NCBI GenBank assembly: GCA_023437365.1
Contig: JAEZGK010000045.1
Location: 1 to 51,426, forward strand
DNA: 51,426 nucleotides
Origin: Bacillota bacterium
GTDB taxonomy: Bacteria > Bacillota > Clostridia > Lachnospirales > Lachnospiraceae
Direction of reading: 5' to 3'
Shown: one piece after another, positions 17,049 through 26,313 of the stretch
Layout of the letters: each line of letters begins with the position of its first letter
Position numbering within the stretch: position 1 is the stretch's first letter
Notes under the pieces: generated by a model
What the model was told of the DNA's origin: nothing
Databases searched by the model: none
The model's input: only the letters and a program-made list of their open reading frames with translations
Position numbers and translations under genes: made by a program

Positions 17049-17822
17049 TTATAATTGCATTTCTTCGGCTTTCTTGGTTTCAAAAAACTGATCGATGGTA
17101 TTCACTATTTTTGATGGTGGCATTGTCTTCAACAAATATCCCTCCGGCTTCAAATTCATCACCTTCAGTACGCTTTCCTTGTCACCCTTACTTGTCAGAA
17201 AAATAATCGGAATGCTGCTGGAGGCAGGCTCAGAACGAATCATTTCCATAATCTGCGGTCCCGGGCAGACAGGCATCTCATAATCCAATAGAATTAAATC
17301 AGGTTTATTATTTGCCAGAAAGGTGATTGCGTTCATCCCGGAGTTAGCCATGGAAACCTGGTATTTGTCAGCCAGCCAGGATTTTACGGCACGCAGCATC
17401 TGACCCGAATCATCTACTACCAGAATATGCTTCTTCTTCGGCTCCTTGTCACCCTTACGGATCAATTCATCTAAGTGCTCCACCAAAGCCTTAATATTTA
17501 AGGGACGTCCGAAGGTGCCACGAACCAACCCTTCTGAGATGAATTTTGTTACCTTCTCTATTCCCTCCTGATATCCGATTAGGTAAAGAAGCTTTTCCTC
17601 CTCCACACAGATATCTCTAAGGTAAATCCATACATCACTGAATTTGTCTGCGTCATCCTCCAAATACAGCAGCAGAAGCTGAGGCTTTTCTGCGATTTTA
17701 CTGATTGCATTCACATCAGGCTTTTCACACATAACTTCATAACCGCTGTCCTTCAAATTAGTCTGTATCGCAGTTACGATAAAAGAAGAGGTCTCACCAA
17801 TCAGCAGTACTCTTTTCTCCAT
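17049..17822 (-). CDS. Response regulator with two receiver domains and no output
   Basis: This 257-residue protein has two receiver-like halves. The first (about 1-120) lacks the acidic pocket and the phospho-Asp and looks like a pseudo-receiver. The second (about 131-255) is canonical, with DD at 137-138, phospho-Asp D180 in LLDYEMP, a Ser/Thr in FLTSKG and Lys in LLKTM. There is no DNA-binding domain, so it probably acts by protein contact or as a phosphate sink. It lies 14 bp after the hybrid kinase gene, so the two form one unit, and 79 bp before the ECF S gene without a clear terminator. Confidence 0.85.
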   Translation of the reverse strand: MEKRVLLIGETSSFIVTAIQTNLKDSGYEVMCEKPDVNAISKIAEKPQLLLLYLEDDADKFSDVWIYLRDICVEEEKLLYLIGYQEGIEKVTKFISEGLVRGTFGRPLNIKALVEHLDELIRKGDKEPKKKHILVVDDSGQMLRAVKSWLADKYQVSMANSGMNAITFLANNKPDLILLDYEMPVCPGPQIMEMIRSEPASSSIPIIFLTSKGDKESVLKVMNLKPEGYLLKTMPPSKIVNTIDQFFETKKAEEMQL

Positions 17823-17836
17823 ACTTAACTATCCCC

Positions 17837-20737
17837 CTATGATATTGTCTTAAGCAATTCTATAATCTCATCTCGTGCCACTTCTGCCATCAGAGCTTTT
17901 AATTTCTGATAGAGCTGCAGAAAGCTTGCGGGCATTTGATAGTTCTCCAGCATCTGCATGACGGAATCGGCACTGTCAAAGTCAAAAGCAGACACCAATT
18001 CACTTAAAGCCGACAATGCATCCCGAAGGTCTTTTTCCTCGATTACCGGAAGCTCTTTCTTGTCCTTTTCCCTAAATAACGGTTGCAGCCTCGATAAATA
18101 TTCACGATAATGCAATAGTATTGCTTTTGATTTACGGTTGATCTCCTCCACATCTTCCCTATTACCGCATTCCTCCAGATATTTCGCCTCCTCAGAAAGC
18201 TGCTGAGCTCCAATCAATCTTGCGGAGCTTTTTAAGGCATGCACCTGTATCGTATAGTTTCGTATATCACCGTTTTTCCAGTAATCTTCTATCATACCGG
18301 CCCGGTTCTCTATTGTCTCATAGAACTCCCTCAGCACCTGCCAAAAGACCTCTTCCGAACCACAGGCCTGTATGCCCTGCTCTATATCCACACCCTCGAT
18401 CACTACCTTCTTCTGCACCTCAATAATAGGAACACCTTCTGCCCCCTGACCGGGATCCATTCTCTCCGCTGCTTTCACCAACTCAGGCGGCAGGTATTTC
18501 TTAATCAGCTTCTCAAGCTTATTTGCATCCACCGGTTTGGACAGATAATCTGAGAAGCCCTCTTTGAGAAACATTTCCCTGGCACCAGAGACAGCGTTCG
18601 CTGTCAGCGCAATTACCGGGGTGTTCTCATTTTGATTGCCTTCTAACTGCTTCATACAGTGATAGGTTTCTATACCGTCCATCTCCGGCATTCTCTGATC
18701 CAGGAAAATGATGTCATATTTTTTCCCGATGATTTTATCCAGACATTCCCCACCGCTGGCTGCCGTATCAATCTGAAGCAGTGTGCGTTTCAGCAACCCT
18801 TTGATTACGGTCAGATTCATCGCGGTATCATCCACGACGAGCAGCTTAGCCTCCGGAGCCCGAAAGCTCTCCTTATATTTTTCTCCCTCTTCCCTGATTC
18901 GGTTATACATCTGCGCAAAATTGCCGATCGGCTTCCAATCAATTACCTTTTGCTTGAGACGGAAGGAAAATACGGAACCCTCCCCGTAAACACTATCCAC
19001 CTCCAGCCGACTGCCCATCATGATCAACAGCTGAGTCGTAATACTCATGCCAAGTCCGGTTCCTTCGACCGTCCGATTCTTCTTCTCATCAATTCGTTCA
19101 AAGGGTGAAAAAAGCGCCGGTATATCCTCTTTCCGGATACCGATGCCTGTATCCTTTACCCTGACTACCAGATAGATCGAATCCTCACCTGCCTCTTCAT
19201 AGCCGAAGGATAAGGCTACACTTCCCCTATCTGTATATTTCACTGCATTGGTCAGTATATTTAGGACTACCTGCTTAATTCTGATCTCGTCTCCATACAG
19301 CAGATGCGGGATCGTCTCTGCTACATCAATCTCAAATAACAGCTTCTTCTCAGAGGTCTTCACGGTGATCATGTTAAGCAGATCATTAATCACAGAACTG
19401 AGTTCATATTCTACAGGAAGGATTTCCATCTTATTTGATTCAATCTTGGAGAAATCCAGTACATCATTGACCAACCCAAGAAGAGTTTTTCCGGCACTCT
19501 TAATATCGAAGGCATAGGTTCTGATCTCCTCATCCTTGCATTCTCTGATGATCATCTCATCCAGTCCCAGGACAGCATTAATAGGAGTTCGGATTTCATG
19601 GCTCATATTAGCAAGAAAATCTCCCTTTGCTTTATTGGCATTCTCAGCTTCCAGACGGCTTTCTTCTAGCTTATCCATAAGCTCCTGTTCCTTGGAGAAA
19701 TCAGTAAAATAACACAAGGAATACAGGATATCATTATACTCGTCCCTCATGACCGACGAAGTAACCTTAACCGGAATATTGCCATTCCTGATAATCAGAT
19801 TCCCTTCTCCTTCTTCCGAAAAGCAGTTGCCCTCTGTCCTATGATAATTCTTCATACTTTCTGCTGTAAACAGGGATTCATACGATACCTTTTTCAGTTC
19901 CTCAATGGACATCCCAAACAGACTGGTAGCAGCTTTATTGGCTATAATCAGCTCACCGTCTCCGTCCATTACAATCAGAGGCATGACTACATTCTTCATG
20001 ATATCATCTGAGATACTCTCCATGGAAAAACTGAAGGCTCTGGTTTTGTTCGAATAATAGGTAAGCGCAACAAAACCGGCAAACATATAAATCGACCCGA
20101 GGGGGTTGGAGGACACCCTGAATAATGCCGGTATTAGGATGCTGATGGTATACGCAAAAACCACCAAGGCCATATATAAATAGAAAAACTTAATCTGGGT
20201 TTTGACTCTCTTTAGTCGCTCTTTTTTTGACCAGGCAATACATCCGCTGATAAAAATCAATCCACTGATCAGCTGATACTGATACACCTTAGTCATGACA
20301 TTACGCTCTAAATTCGCATAGCTTACAGATTCACCCCAAAAACGATCAATGCTTTCCGGAGAATAAGAAAAAAACAATGAAAAGATGGTAATGACTGCAA
20401 AGAGCCCTAAAACAATAATATGTATTTTAATTACAAGCGGAGGAAAATCTGCGATACTGAACATATAGATTACTGACGCCGGCAGTATGATTATCGTAGT
20501 GATCAGAATAACATATGCAACAATATGATTATTGAAGCCGATGCTAATATTTTGCATGCCCATAGAGAATTCCCATATTCCACAGGTCATTGCAATAATG
20601 AAGAAGGTTATATTTGCTATATTTTTCTTCTCCTTAGAAAAAATATAGACACCAACATTGATGATGATTACACCCAATACTATGATAATAAATGTAACTG
20701 CTACTGAAAATGGCCTGTTAATGATTGCATTCTCCAT
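17837..20737 (-). CDS. Hybrid sensor histidine kinase (7TM-PAS-HisKA-HATPase-REC-Hpt)
   Basis: A multi-domain membrane kinase of about 966 residues. In order: seven hydrophobic helices (about 10-230), a PAS domain (about 245-350), a HisKA dimer domain with H380 in MSHEIRTP, an ATPase domain with DTGIGI and GTGLGM, a receiver with D680 in FLDQRMPEMDG, and a histidine-phosphotransfer domain with H833 in HALKSSA. It can run a full internal phosphorelay and pass phosphate to the next gene product. ATG 20737 with GGAGGA 5 bases upstream is chosen; an in-frame start at 20854 would add 39 residues of unlikely leader. The ligand is unknown. Its position suggests, but does not prove, control of the ECF-encapsulin block. 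Confidence 0.88.
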   Translation of the reverse strand: MENAIINRPFSVAVTFIIIVLGVIIINVGVYIFSKEKKNIANITFFIIAMTCGIWEFSMGMQNISIGFNNHIVAYVILITTIIILPASVIYMFSIADFPPLVIKIHIIVLGLFAVITIFSLFFSYSPESIDRFWGESVSYANLERNVMTKVYQYQLISGLIFISGCIAWSKKERLKRVKTQIKFFYLYMALVVFAYTISILIPALFRVSSNPLGSIYMFAGFVALTYYSNKTRAFSFSMESISDDIMKNVVMPLIVMDGDGELIIANKAATSLFGMSIEELKKVSYESLFTAESMKNYHRTEGNCFSEEGEGNLIIRNGNIPVKVTSSVMRDEYNDILYSLCYFTDFSKEQELMDKLEESRLEAENANKAKGDFLANMSHEIRTPINAVLGLDEMIIRECKDEEIRTYAFDIKSAGKTLLGLVNDVLDFSKIESNKMEILPVEYELSSVINDLLNMITVKTSEKKLLFEIDVAETIPHLLYGDEIRIKQVVLNILTNAVKYTDRGSVALSFGYEEAGEDSIYLVVRVKDTGIGIRKEDIPALFSPFERIDEKKNRTVEGTGLGMSITTQLLIMMGSRLEVDSVYGEGSVFSFRLKQKVIDWKPIGNFAQMYNRIREEGEKYKESFRAPEAKLLVVDDTAMNLTVIKGLLKRTLLQIDTAASGGECLDKIIGKKYDIIFLDQRMPEMDGIETYHCMKQLEGNQNENTPVIALTANAVSGAREMFLKEGFSDYLSKPVDANKLEKLIKKYLPPELVKAAERMDPGQGAEGVPIIEVQKKVVIEGVDIEQGIQACGSEEVFWQVLREFYETIENRAGMIEDYWKNGDIRNYTIQVHALKSSARLIGAQQLSEEAKYLEECGNREDVEEINRKSKAILLHYREYLSRLQPLFREKDKKELPVIEEKDLRDALSALSELVSAFDFDSADSVMQMLENYQMPASFLQLYQKLKALMAEVARDEIIELLKTIS

Positions 20738-20844
20738 ATAGGTCCTCCATCGGCGAGCTTCTTTGGTGTCTTCCGTTCTCCATATCCTTTTATTTTCATT
20801 ATACAAGCATAAGCAGAAAAATCCAATCAAAAAATACCAAAAGC

Positions 20845-20889
20845 ATAAAAACAATTCCGATCGAGAGTTATCTTACATCCCAACCGGAA
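20845..20889 (-). terminator. Terminator after the alpha/beta hydrolase gene
   Basis: On the minus strand ACAATTCCG and CGGAATTGT (9-bp arms at 20881-20889-side and 20851-20859) are followed by TTTTAT. The loop is large, so confidence is moderate. Confidence 0.5.
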
Positions 20890-20985
20890 TTGTGTATATC
20901 AGTTCAATATGGAAGCTTATATCTTCTTGCTACCAGGTTCTTCAGCACAAAGCAGCACCCCTCTGGAAGGTTTAACCTTCCTTAT

Positions 20986-21846
20986 TCACTTTAGAAAGTC
21001 AATAATCATTTGCTTTTCTTCCTCTGTCAGGTAATTCATATGTCCTCTGCCTTGCAATAAATATGTAGTACAGTTCGGAATGATTTTTTTTGCCTGAGGG
21101 AGGACAAGCTTTGCCGGAAAAAGACAATCGTGTTCTCCAGCCATTACTAAAGTCGGAGCAAGACACTTCATCATATCCTCCGCTAAGGCATCACTAGGCA
21201 TTCCTGTCTTAATTTTTACATAGTCAATACTGTATTTTGCCGTGAGATAAAGCTCAGGATTAATATTATCCTCGGTTAATGCCATGGGGAGAATGCATTT
21301 CCTTAGCCACTGATCTTTCTTGGTAATCCAATACATAATCATCGGAAACATCATATTGATCATCTTATATGCTGGAGCATTCTTGATACCTGATGGCACA
21401 TATATCACAGCTTTTTCTACCTTATCCGGGGAAACACCCATTGTTTTGACAATGATACCTGCGCCATAGGAACCACCAAAGCATTTCATACGACTGTAAC
21501 CAAGTGCTGTTATAACCTCCTTAGCCCACAGCCCATATTCATAGTTTTTATGAGAAAGGCTGTTCTCGGCACTTTTACCGGGGTGTCCAATAGTATCAAC
21601 AGCATATATATGGAAATCTGCAAATAAAAACTTACATTCCAACAGAGTAAGTGCAGTTGTGGCATTCCCTCCGTGAAATACAAGAAGCGGAATACCCTCA
21701 GGATTTCCTGTCTCAATGAGATGTGTTTTACCGTAGGCGGTATCTATGTATAATTCCTTGTACTCTGCACCAATTCTATTCAGTTGCTCCTCGTATAACC
21801 CGAGCACCTTGTTTTTCCCTTCTGCATTTTTATAGATTGTATTCAT
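20986..21846 (-). CDS. Alpha/beta hydrolase
   Basis: A 286-residue cytoplasmic hydrolase. The oxyanion-hole block LLVFHGGNATTAL, the nucleophile elbow GGSYGAG (Ser), the acidic residue in GEHDCLFP and the final His in GRGHMNYL form a complete catalytic triad in the expected order. It resembles general carboxylesterases or lipases, and the substrate is not apparent. It stands alone between the sensor kinase and the ribokinase gene. A T-rich hairpin about 100 bp downstream probably ends its transcript. Confidence 0.8.
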   Translation of the reverse strand: MNTIYKNAEGKNKVLGLYEEQLNRIGAEYKELYIDTAYGKTHLIETGNPEGIPLLVFHGGNATTALTLLECKFLFADFHIYAVDTIGHPGKSAENSLSHKNYEYGLWAKEVITALGYSRMKCFGGSYGAGIIVKTMGVSPDKVEKAVIYVPSGIKNAPAYKMINMMFPMIMYWITKKDQWLRKCILPMALTEDNINPELYLTAKYSIDYVKIKTGMPSDALAEDMMKCLAPTLVMAGEHDCLFPAKLVLPQAKKIIPNCTTYLLQGRGHMNYLTEEEKQMIIDFLK

Positions 21847-21953
21847 CGTTCCCTCCTTAATACTTTTTAATCTTTTTTACTAAGTCGAAGTATCATCTTT
21901 TCGCTTAATGAAAATCCCCTCAATTGTTGTAGTCATCATTATTGTATTCTCTC

Positions 21954-22847
21954 CTAAATGAATTTGATTGCTTCCACTTCTTCCCTCGTTGGAATAGAAG
22001 CACCTGCTCCTACTCGAGTCACCGCTATCGCTGCTGCTCTTGCAGCAGTATCCAGCGCTTTTTTAACCTTATCTCCGTTCATAATTGCACCGATAAAAAA
22101 TCCAGTAAAGGTATCTCCGGCAGCCGTGGTATCCACCGCTTTTACTTTATAGATAGGCTGATGGAGAGTTCCTTCCTTATCTTTATAGACAGCCCCCTTT
22201 TCACCGAGCGTCAGAACAATTCCGGCCTTGGGAAACTTATTTGCCAACTGATCTGCCAATTCCTCCATCAATACGCAGTCTCCGCTAAGCTCTATGCCTT
22301 CAACCTCGTTCAGTAGCAGATAATCCACTAAATGCAAAGGGTAGGTTGATATCTTATGATTCATCGGAGAAGGATTAAAGACTATCTTCATTCCCATACT
22401 ATATGCTTTGCTCATGATATAGCCAATTTCACTGATTTCATTTTGAAGAATTAGAAAATCACCCTGAGAAAAATGCCGTAGGGTGTCATCTACTTCAGCT
22501 CTGGTAATACTTTGATTGGCTCCTCCATACAACAGGATACAGTTCTCACCGCTTGCTGTCTTCTGAATAATTGCATGTCCGCTTGCACCCGGTTTTTTCT
22601 TTACATATTCCGTATTCACTCCCGAACGGTTTAATAACTCAAGCAATGCTTCCGAATCATTTTCACCAACTGCACCCGCATGCCACACCTTGGCACCACT
22701 TTTGCTTAAAGCGATTGATTGGTTTAAGCCTTTCCCCCCGCCGAACACCTCCATATTCTCAGAGTCCAAGGTCTCGCCGGCTCTGACAAAATGCTCTACC
22801 TGATACACATAATCAATATTCAGGGAACCAAAATTCAATACCTTCAT
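21954..22847 (-). CDS. rbsK: Ribokinase-like PfkB sugar kinase
   Basis: A 297-residue carbohydrate kinase that probably phosphorylates ribose at O5. Both PfkB signatures are present: the N-terminal GGGKGLNQSIALSKSGAKV block that holds the sugar, and DTTAAGDTFTGFFIGA with the catalytic Asp near residue 250. No transporter adjoins it. It lies 150 bp after psuG on the same strand, so it may serve pseudouridine-derived ribose phosphate metabolism or ribose from other nucleosides. The gene name rests on overall ribokinase resemblance. Confidence 0.78.
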   Translation of the reverse strand: MKVLNFGSLNIDYVYQVEHFVRAGETLDSENMEVFGGGKGLNQSIALSKSGAKVWHAGAVGENDSEALLELLNRSGVNTEYVKKKPGASGHAIIQKTASGENCILLYGGANQSITRAEVDDTLRHFSQGDFLILQNEISEIGYIMSKAYSMGMKIVFNPSPMNHKISTYPLHLVDYLLLNEVEGIELSGDCVLMEELADQLANKFPKAGIVLTLGEKGAVYKDKEGTLHQPIYKVKAVDTTAAGDTFTGFFIGAIMNGDKVKKALDTAARAAAIAVTRVGAGASIPTREEVEAIKFI

Positions 22848-22997
22848 ACGTTACCTCCTATCTTATCCATCAAAATAGCTATGATTAATCCATATGTAAT
22901 ACCCTTACCGTTACGTCCGGATGAAGTAAAAACGACATCCCGCAGATTACTCCACAAGATATCGTTTTATTTTATCAAAGGATATCTCCTTACTTCC

Positions 22998-23915
22998 TTA
23001 TGACAGCTTACTTAATTCAACTGCAAGCTGAGCTCCGACCTTCGCATTATTATATACAAGCTGAATATTTGAATCCAGACTGGCACCTTCGGTCAGTTCC
23101 TTCACCTTAGCCAGCAGGAAGGGTGTACTCTCCTTTCCCTTAATGCCTTTCTCCTCTGCTTCCTTCACAGCAGCATCAATTGCCTTATTGATCACAGCAG
23201 GATCCATCTCATATTCCTCCGGTATCGGATTGGCAATCACTGCGCCACCCTTCAGACTCAAATCCCATTTCGCTTTCAAAGCCTGTGCAAGCTCCTTCGG
23301 AGTATCCACCCGATAATCAACACCAAAACCGCTCTTGGAGGTATAGAAGGCCGGCAGCTCGTCCGTACCAAAGCCGACCACCGGAACGCCCTGAGTTTCA
23401 AGATATTCCAAGGTCAGACCGATATCAAGGATGGATTTGGCACCTGCACAGATTACTGCAACATCTGTTTTGGACAATTCCTGAAGGTCCGCTGAGATAT
23501 CGAAGGTCTCCTGAGCTCCTCGATGTACTCCGCCGATTCCACCTGTAGCGAAGATTTTAATGCCTGCAAGACTGGCAATGATCATGGTAGACGCTACTGT
23601 AGTCGCACCGGTCAGACCCTTAGCTAGTATAAAAGGGATATCCCTGCGGCTAGCTTTCACAACATCATGGCTTTTTCCCAAAGCTTCGATTTCATCACGT
23701 GTCAGACCAACCTTTAATTTGCCGTCCATGATTGCGATTGTAGCCGGAATTGCACCGTTTTCTCTGACAATACTTTCAACGGTAAGAGCAGTCTCAACAT
23801 TCTTAGGATAAGGCATGCCATGGGAAATAATCGTTGACTCAAGTGCAACCACTGCCCTTCCTTCCTGTATTGCTGTTCTAACCTCAGGCTTAATATCAAT
23901 ATACTTTTCTAACAT
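22998..23915 (-). CDS. psuG: Pseudouridine-5'-phosphate glycosidase
   Basis: This enzyme breaks the C-C glycosidic bond of pseudouridine 5'-phosphate into uracil and ribose 5-phosphate (a reversible Mn-dependent reaction). The 305-residue length and blocks such as VALESTIISHGMPYP near residue 23, ATGGIGGVHRGA and PVVGFGTDELPAFYTSKSG are characteristic of PsuG. Its start overlaps the psuK stop by 7 bp, so the kinase and glycosidase are made together, as is usual for this pathway. Confidence 0.93.
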   Translation of the reverse strand: MLEKYIDIKPEVRTAIQEGRAVVALESTIISHGMPYPKNVETALTVESIVRENGAIPATIAIMDGKLKVGLTRDEIEALGKSHDVVKASRRDIPFILAKGLTGATTVASTMIIASLAGIKIFATGGIGGVHRGAQETFDISADLQELSKTDVAVICAGAKSILDIGLTLEYLETQGVPVVGFGTDELPAFYTSKSGFGVDYRVDTPKELAQALKAKWDLSLKGGAVIANPIPEEYEMDPAVINKAIDAAVKEAEEKGIKGKESTPFLLAKVKELTEGASLDSNIQLVYNNAKVGAQLAVELSKLS

Positions 23916-25003
23916 AATCCGATCTCCTTCATCTTCTTAACCACATTTTCTTCTGAAATGCTTGGATTGATAGTTTCTTCACTGCTTAATGCTAAAACTG
24001 CCGCTGCCATTGAGAATCTGGCACTTGTATCGATATCATAATTATGAAAGTAGCCATAGGCGAGTGCTGCAATAAATGCGTCTCCTGCCCCGGTTGCATT
24101 CACAACCTCAACCTTCGGATTAGGAATTAACTTATGAATGCTCCCGTCATGATAAAATACTCCCTCAGGGCCCAAGGTGATGAACACCCGCTTTACTCCT
24201 TGTCTTAAGAAATATTCCGAAGCCTTTACCATATCTGACTCATTCTCTATCTTCCTATCCGAGAGCAATTCAGCTTCAATTTTATTCGGCTTTATCGTAT
24301 GGAACGAACCGATTTTATCTTTAATCTTCATGGCCTTTCTACTGGATACCGTATCCAGGAAGAACACCGTGTTCTTAAAGTTATCCAAAACATAATTGAT
24401 AACCTCGCTGCGTATATTCGTATCAATAACGCAGATTTTAGAGCCTTCCATCACTTGTCTTTTCCCCTGGATGAATTCTATTGTGATTTCGTCGATGATA
24501 TCCATCTGATTGATGGCTGCTTTCATATCACCGTTTTCATCCATAATCGCAAGATAAGTGGAGGTGGGCCTCTGATTCAGTACAAGAGAGTTCTTCATAT
24601 CCAGCCCGATCTTGCCGGCATGTTCCAAAATCTTTTTACCATAGATGTCTTCTCCTACGGCACTGATCAGCTTTGTAGGAGCACCCAGATGTATCAGGTT
24701 TTCCGCGATATTTCTGCCGACACCACCCAAGGTTACTTTAATCTGTCCCGGATTCGAATCGGCAAGGATCAGTTTCTTGTGTGGAAGACCGATGATGTCG
24801 ATGTTCGCACCGCCTAAAACACAGATATAATCCTCTTCCTTTAGAATATAACCCTTTCCCAGAATATATCCCTTACGTATCAGATTTGTAATGTGCACCG
24901 CCACCGAAGAACGGGTAATGCCAAGCGTGTCTGCCAGTTCATTTTGAGAAATCGCCGGGTTCCTCTTGATTAATTCCAACAGCTCTTCTTCTCTGTTTGT
25001 CAT
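23909..25003 (-). CDS. psuK: Pseudouridine kinase with N-terminal HTH
   Basis: A 364-residue PfkB kinase fused to a winged-helix domain. Residues 1-55 (ELLELIKRNPAISQNELADTLG-type helix-turn-helix) form a DNA-binding domain, and the remainder is a sugar kinase with LGGVGRNIAENLIHLG and NATGAGDAFIAALAYG signatures. It phosphorylates pseudouridine, and PsuG then cleaves the product. The HTH suggests that it also controls its own operon; the strong inverted repeat over the promoter at 25049-25076 is the obvious binding site. Ribosome site and start are normal. Confidence 0.9.
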   Translation of the reverse strand: MTNREEELLELIKRNPAISQNELADTLGITRSSVAVHITNLIRKGYILGKGYILKEEDYICVLGGANIDIIGLPHKKLILADSNPGQIKVTLGGVGRNIAENLIHLGAPTKLISAVGEDIYGKKILEHAGKIGLDMKNSLVLNQRPTSTYLAIMDENGDMKAAINQMDIIDEITIEFIQGKRQVMEGSKICVIDTNIRSEVINYVLDNFKNTVFFLDTVSSRKAMKIKDKIGSFHTIKPNKIEAELLSDRKIENESDMVKASEYFLRQGVKRVFITLGPEGVFYHDGSIHKLIPNPKVEVVNATGAGDAFIAALAYGYFHNYDIDTSARFSMAAAVLALSSEETINPSISEENVVKKMKEIGLC

Positions 25004-25048
25004 AACTCACCACCTAAGCAAATGATTATCTAATAAGCTTCTGCTTAT

Positions 25049-25079
25049 CAATAGTATCATACTAATTATACTATTGCAA
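25049..25079 (-). promoter_or_regulatory. psuK promoter with overlapping operator
   Basis: On the minus strand TTGCAA (25074-25079) and TACTAT (25051-25056) are 17 bp apart. A perfect 9-bp inverted repeat CAATAGTAT-N10-ATACTATTG (25049-25057 with 25068-25076) covers both hexamers, as expected for a repressor operator. Confidence 0.75.
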
Positions 25080-25136
25080 TACCATTTTTATTATTTCCGC
25101 TATTGTAAAATATATCATGTGCTCTTTCTATATCAT

Positions 25137-25170
25137 AAAAAAGTCTCCAAGCTCTTTATGGCTTGGAGAC
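25137..25170 (-). terminator. Terminator after the AraC-GyrI gene
   Basis: GTCTCCAAGC (25143-25152) and GCTTGGAGAC (25161-25170) form a perfect 10-bp stem, followed on the minus strand by six T (25137-25142). Confidence 0.85.
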
Positions 25171-25441
25171 AGGATATGCTATCAAATATTACCATGATTA
25201 AGGTAAATTGAGCTGAAACATCAACAGACAAAATGTCAAACTAATTACATTATGGACATGTAGATATTTGAGATGCTTTACCTGATCGCTTCTGATACCG
25301 ATTACCACCAGATCTCAATAATATCATAGGATACCTCAAAACAATACCCAATAATTCTCAATTATCCTTCCTTGGAATTCTTCACGATCAAAGATCCGAA
25401 CGGACTGAATATTCAATTCTTTCAGCAAAAATAGAGGAGCT
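25171..25441. other. Non-coding stretch without recognised content
   Basis: Between the terminator and the AraC-GyrI stop no open frame with a ribosome site, no strong hairpin and no repeat was found. It is probably the 3' untranslated region of the regulator transcript. Confidence 0.5.
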
Positions 25442-26293
25442 TTACTTTCTACTTCTTACGGGAAGCCAGATCTCTGCCTTTCCATTCTCATCATATAATT
25501 CTATATCCGGAGCTTGGGCAAATTCATAACCGCTTGTAGGAAGCCATTCCATAACAATACTATGTTCCAACTTTTGTATTGAATCTGGTTTGATATCGCT
25601 ACAGGGAAATACTGCCCAAGTTGCTTCCGGAACTACAAATTCCACCATCCCTTCCGGAATCTGCTGATCAGAGGAGCAAGCGATATAGTAATCAAAGGTA
25701 CCGGATGAAAAATTATCGGAATAATTGCTGACCCCCAGAAGACCGAAAGGCTTTTGATTCATAAGTGCTAGAATACTATTCTGTTTTCCGGTCTGCATTA
25801 CACTACTCCAAAATAAGGGTGCATCCCGATAGCATGCTCCGTTTTCCATGGTGGTCTGTAATTGAATACCTACAATGCGAAATGCCTTGCTCCTAACAAT
25901 ACGATACTCCATCATTTGTGCTCCTTTGATTGCAAGCTCTAAGCAAAGCGGTGGATAGGCTTTGATTGTAACCCCTTCCTTTTTCAGATCACTGGGCGCT
26001 ACTCCATGAAACGCCCTGAAAGCACGATTGAAGGAATTGGGTGAGCTATATCCATATTTGAGTGAAATATCGATTACTTTATTATCTCCGTTCTGAAGCT
26101 CTATGGCTGCCATAGAAAGTCTTCTGTTACGAATATATTCCGAAAGCGGGACTCCTGCTATCATGGCAAAGACCCGTTGAACATGGTAAACCGAATATCC
26201 GAACAGTTCCGCTATCTTCTCGTAATTAATCTCTTCCTGTAAGTTTTTCTCAATGTACTCAATTGTTTGATTTAGCCCATCCATCCAATTCAT
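25442..26293 (-). CDS. AraC-family regulator with GyrI-like ligand domain
   Basis: A 283-residue transcription regulator. Residues about 8-105 hold two AraC helix-turn-helix motifs (IAELFGYSVYHVQRVFAMIAG and ISLKYGYSSPNSFNRAFRAFHGVAPSDLKK). Residues about 127-283 are a GyrI/BmrR-type effector-binding domain that binds amphipathic or cationic small molecules (PEGMVEFVVPEATWAVFPC). The order HTH then GyrI is that of Rob/SoxS-like and BmrR-type regulators of multidrug response. It follows the stand-alone GyrI gene by 20 bp, and the two effector domains are clear paralogues. Confidence 0.87.
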   Translation of the reverse strand: MNWMDGLNQTIEYIEKNLQEEINYEKIAELFGYSVYHVQRVFAMIAGVPLSEYIRNRRLSMAAIELQNGDNKVIDISLKYGYSSPNSFNRAFRAFHGVAPSDLKKEGVTIKAYPPLCLELAIKGAQMMEYRIVRSKAFRIVGIQLQTTMENGACYRDAPLFWSSVMQTGKQNSILALMNQKPFGLLGVSNYSDNFSSGTFDYYIACSSDQQIPEGMVEFVVPEATWAVFPCSDIKPDSIQKLEHSIVMEWLPTSGYEFAQAPDIELYDENGKAEIWLPVRSRK

Positions 26294-26313
26294 TCGTTAT
26301 ATCACCTTTCCTA

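Noticed and set aside
25171..25441. Decayed gene fragment
   Set aside because: Reading both strands gave only short frames with stops and no recognisable family motif.
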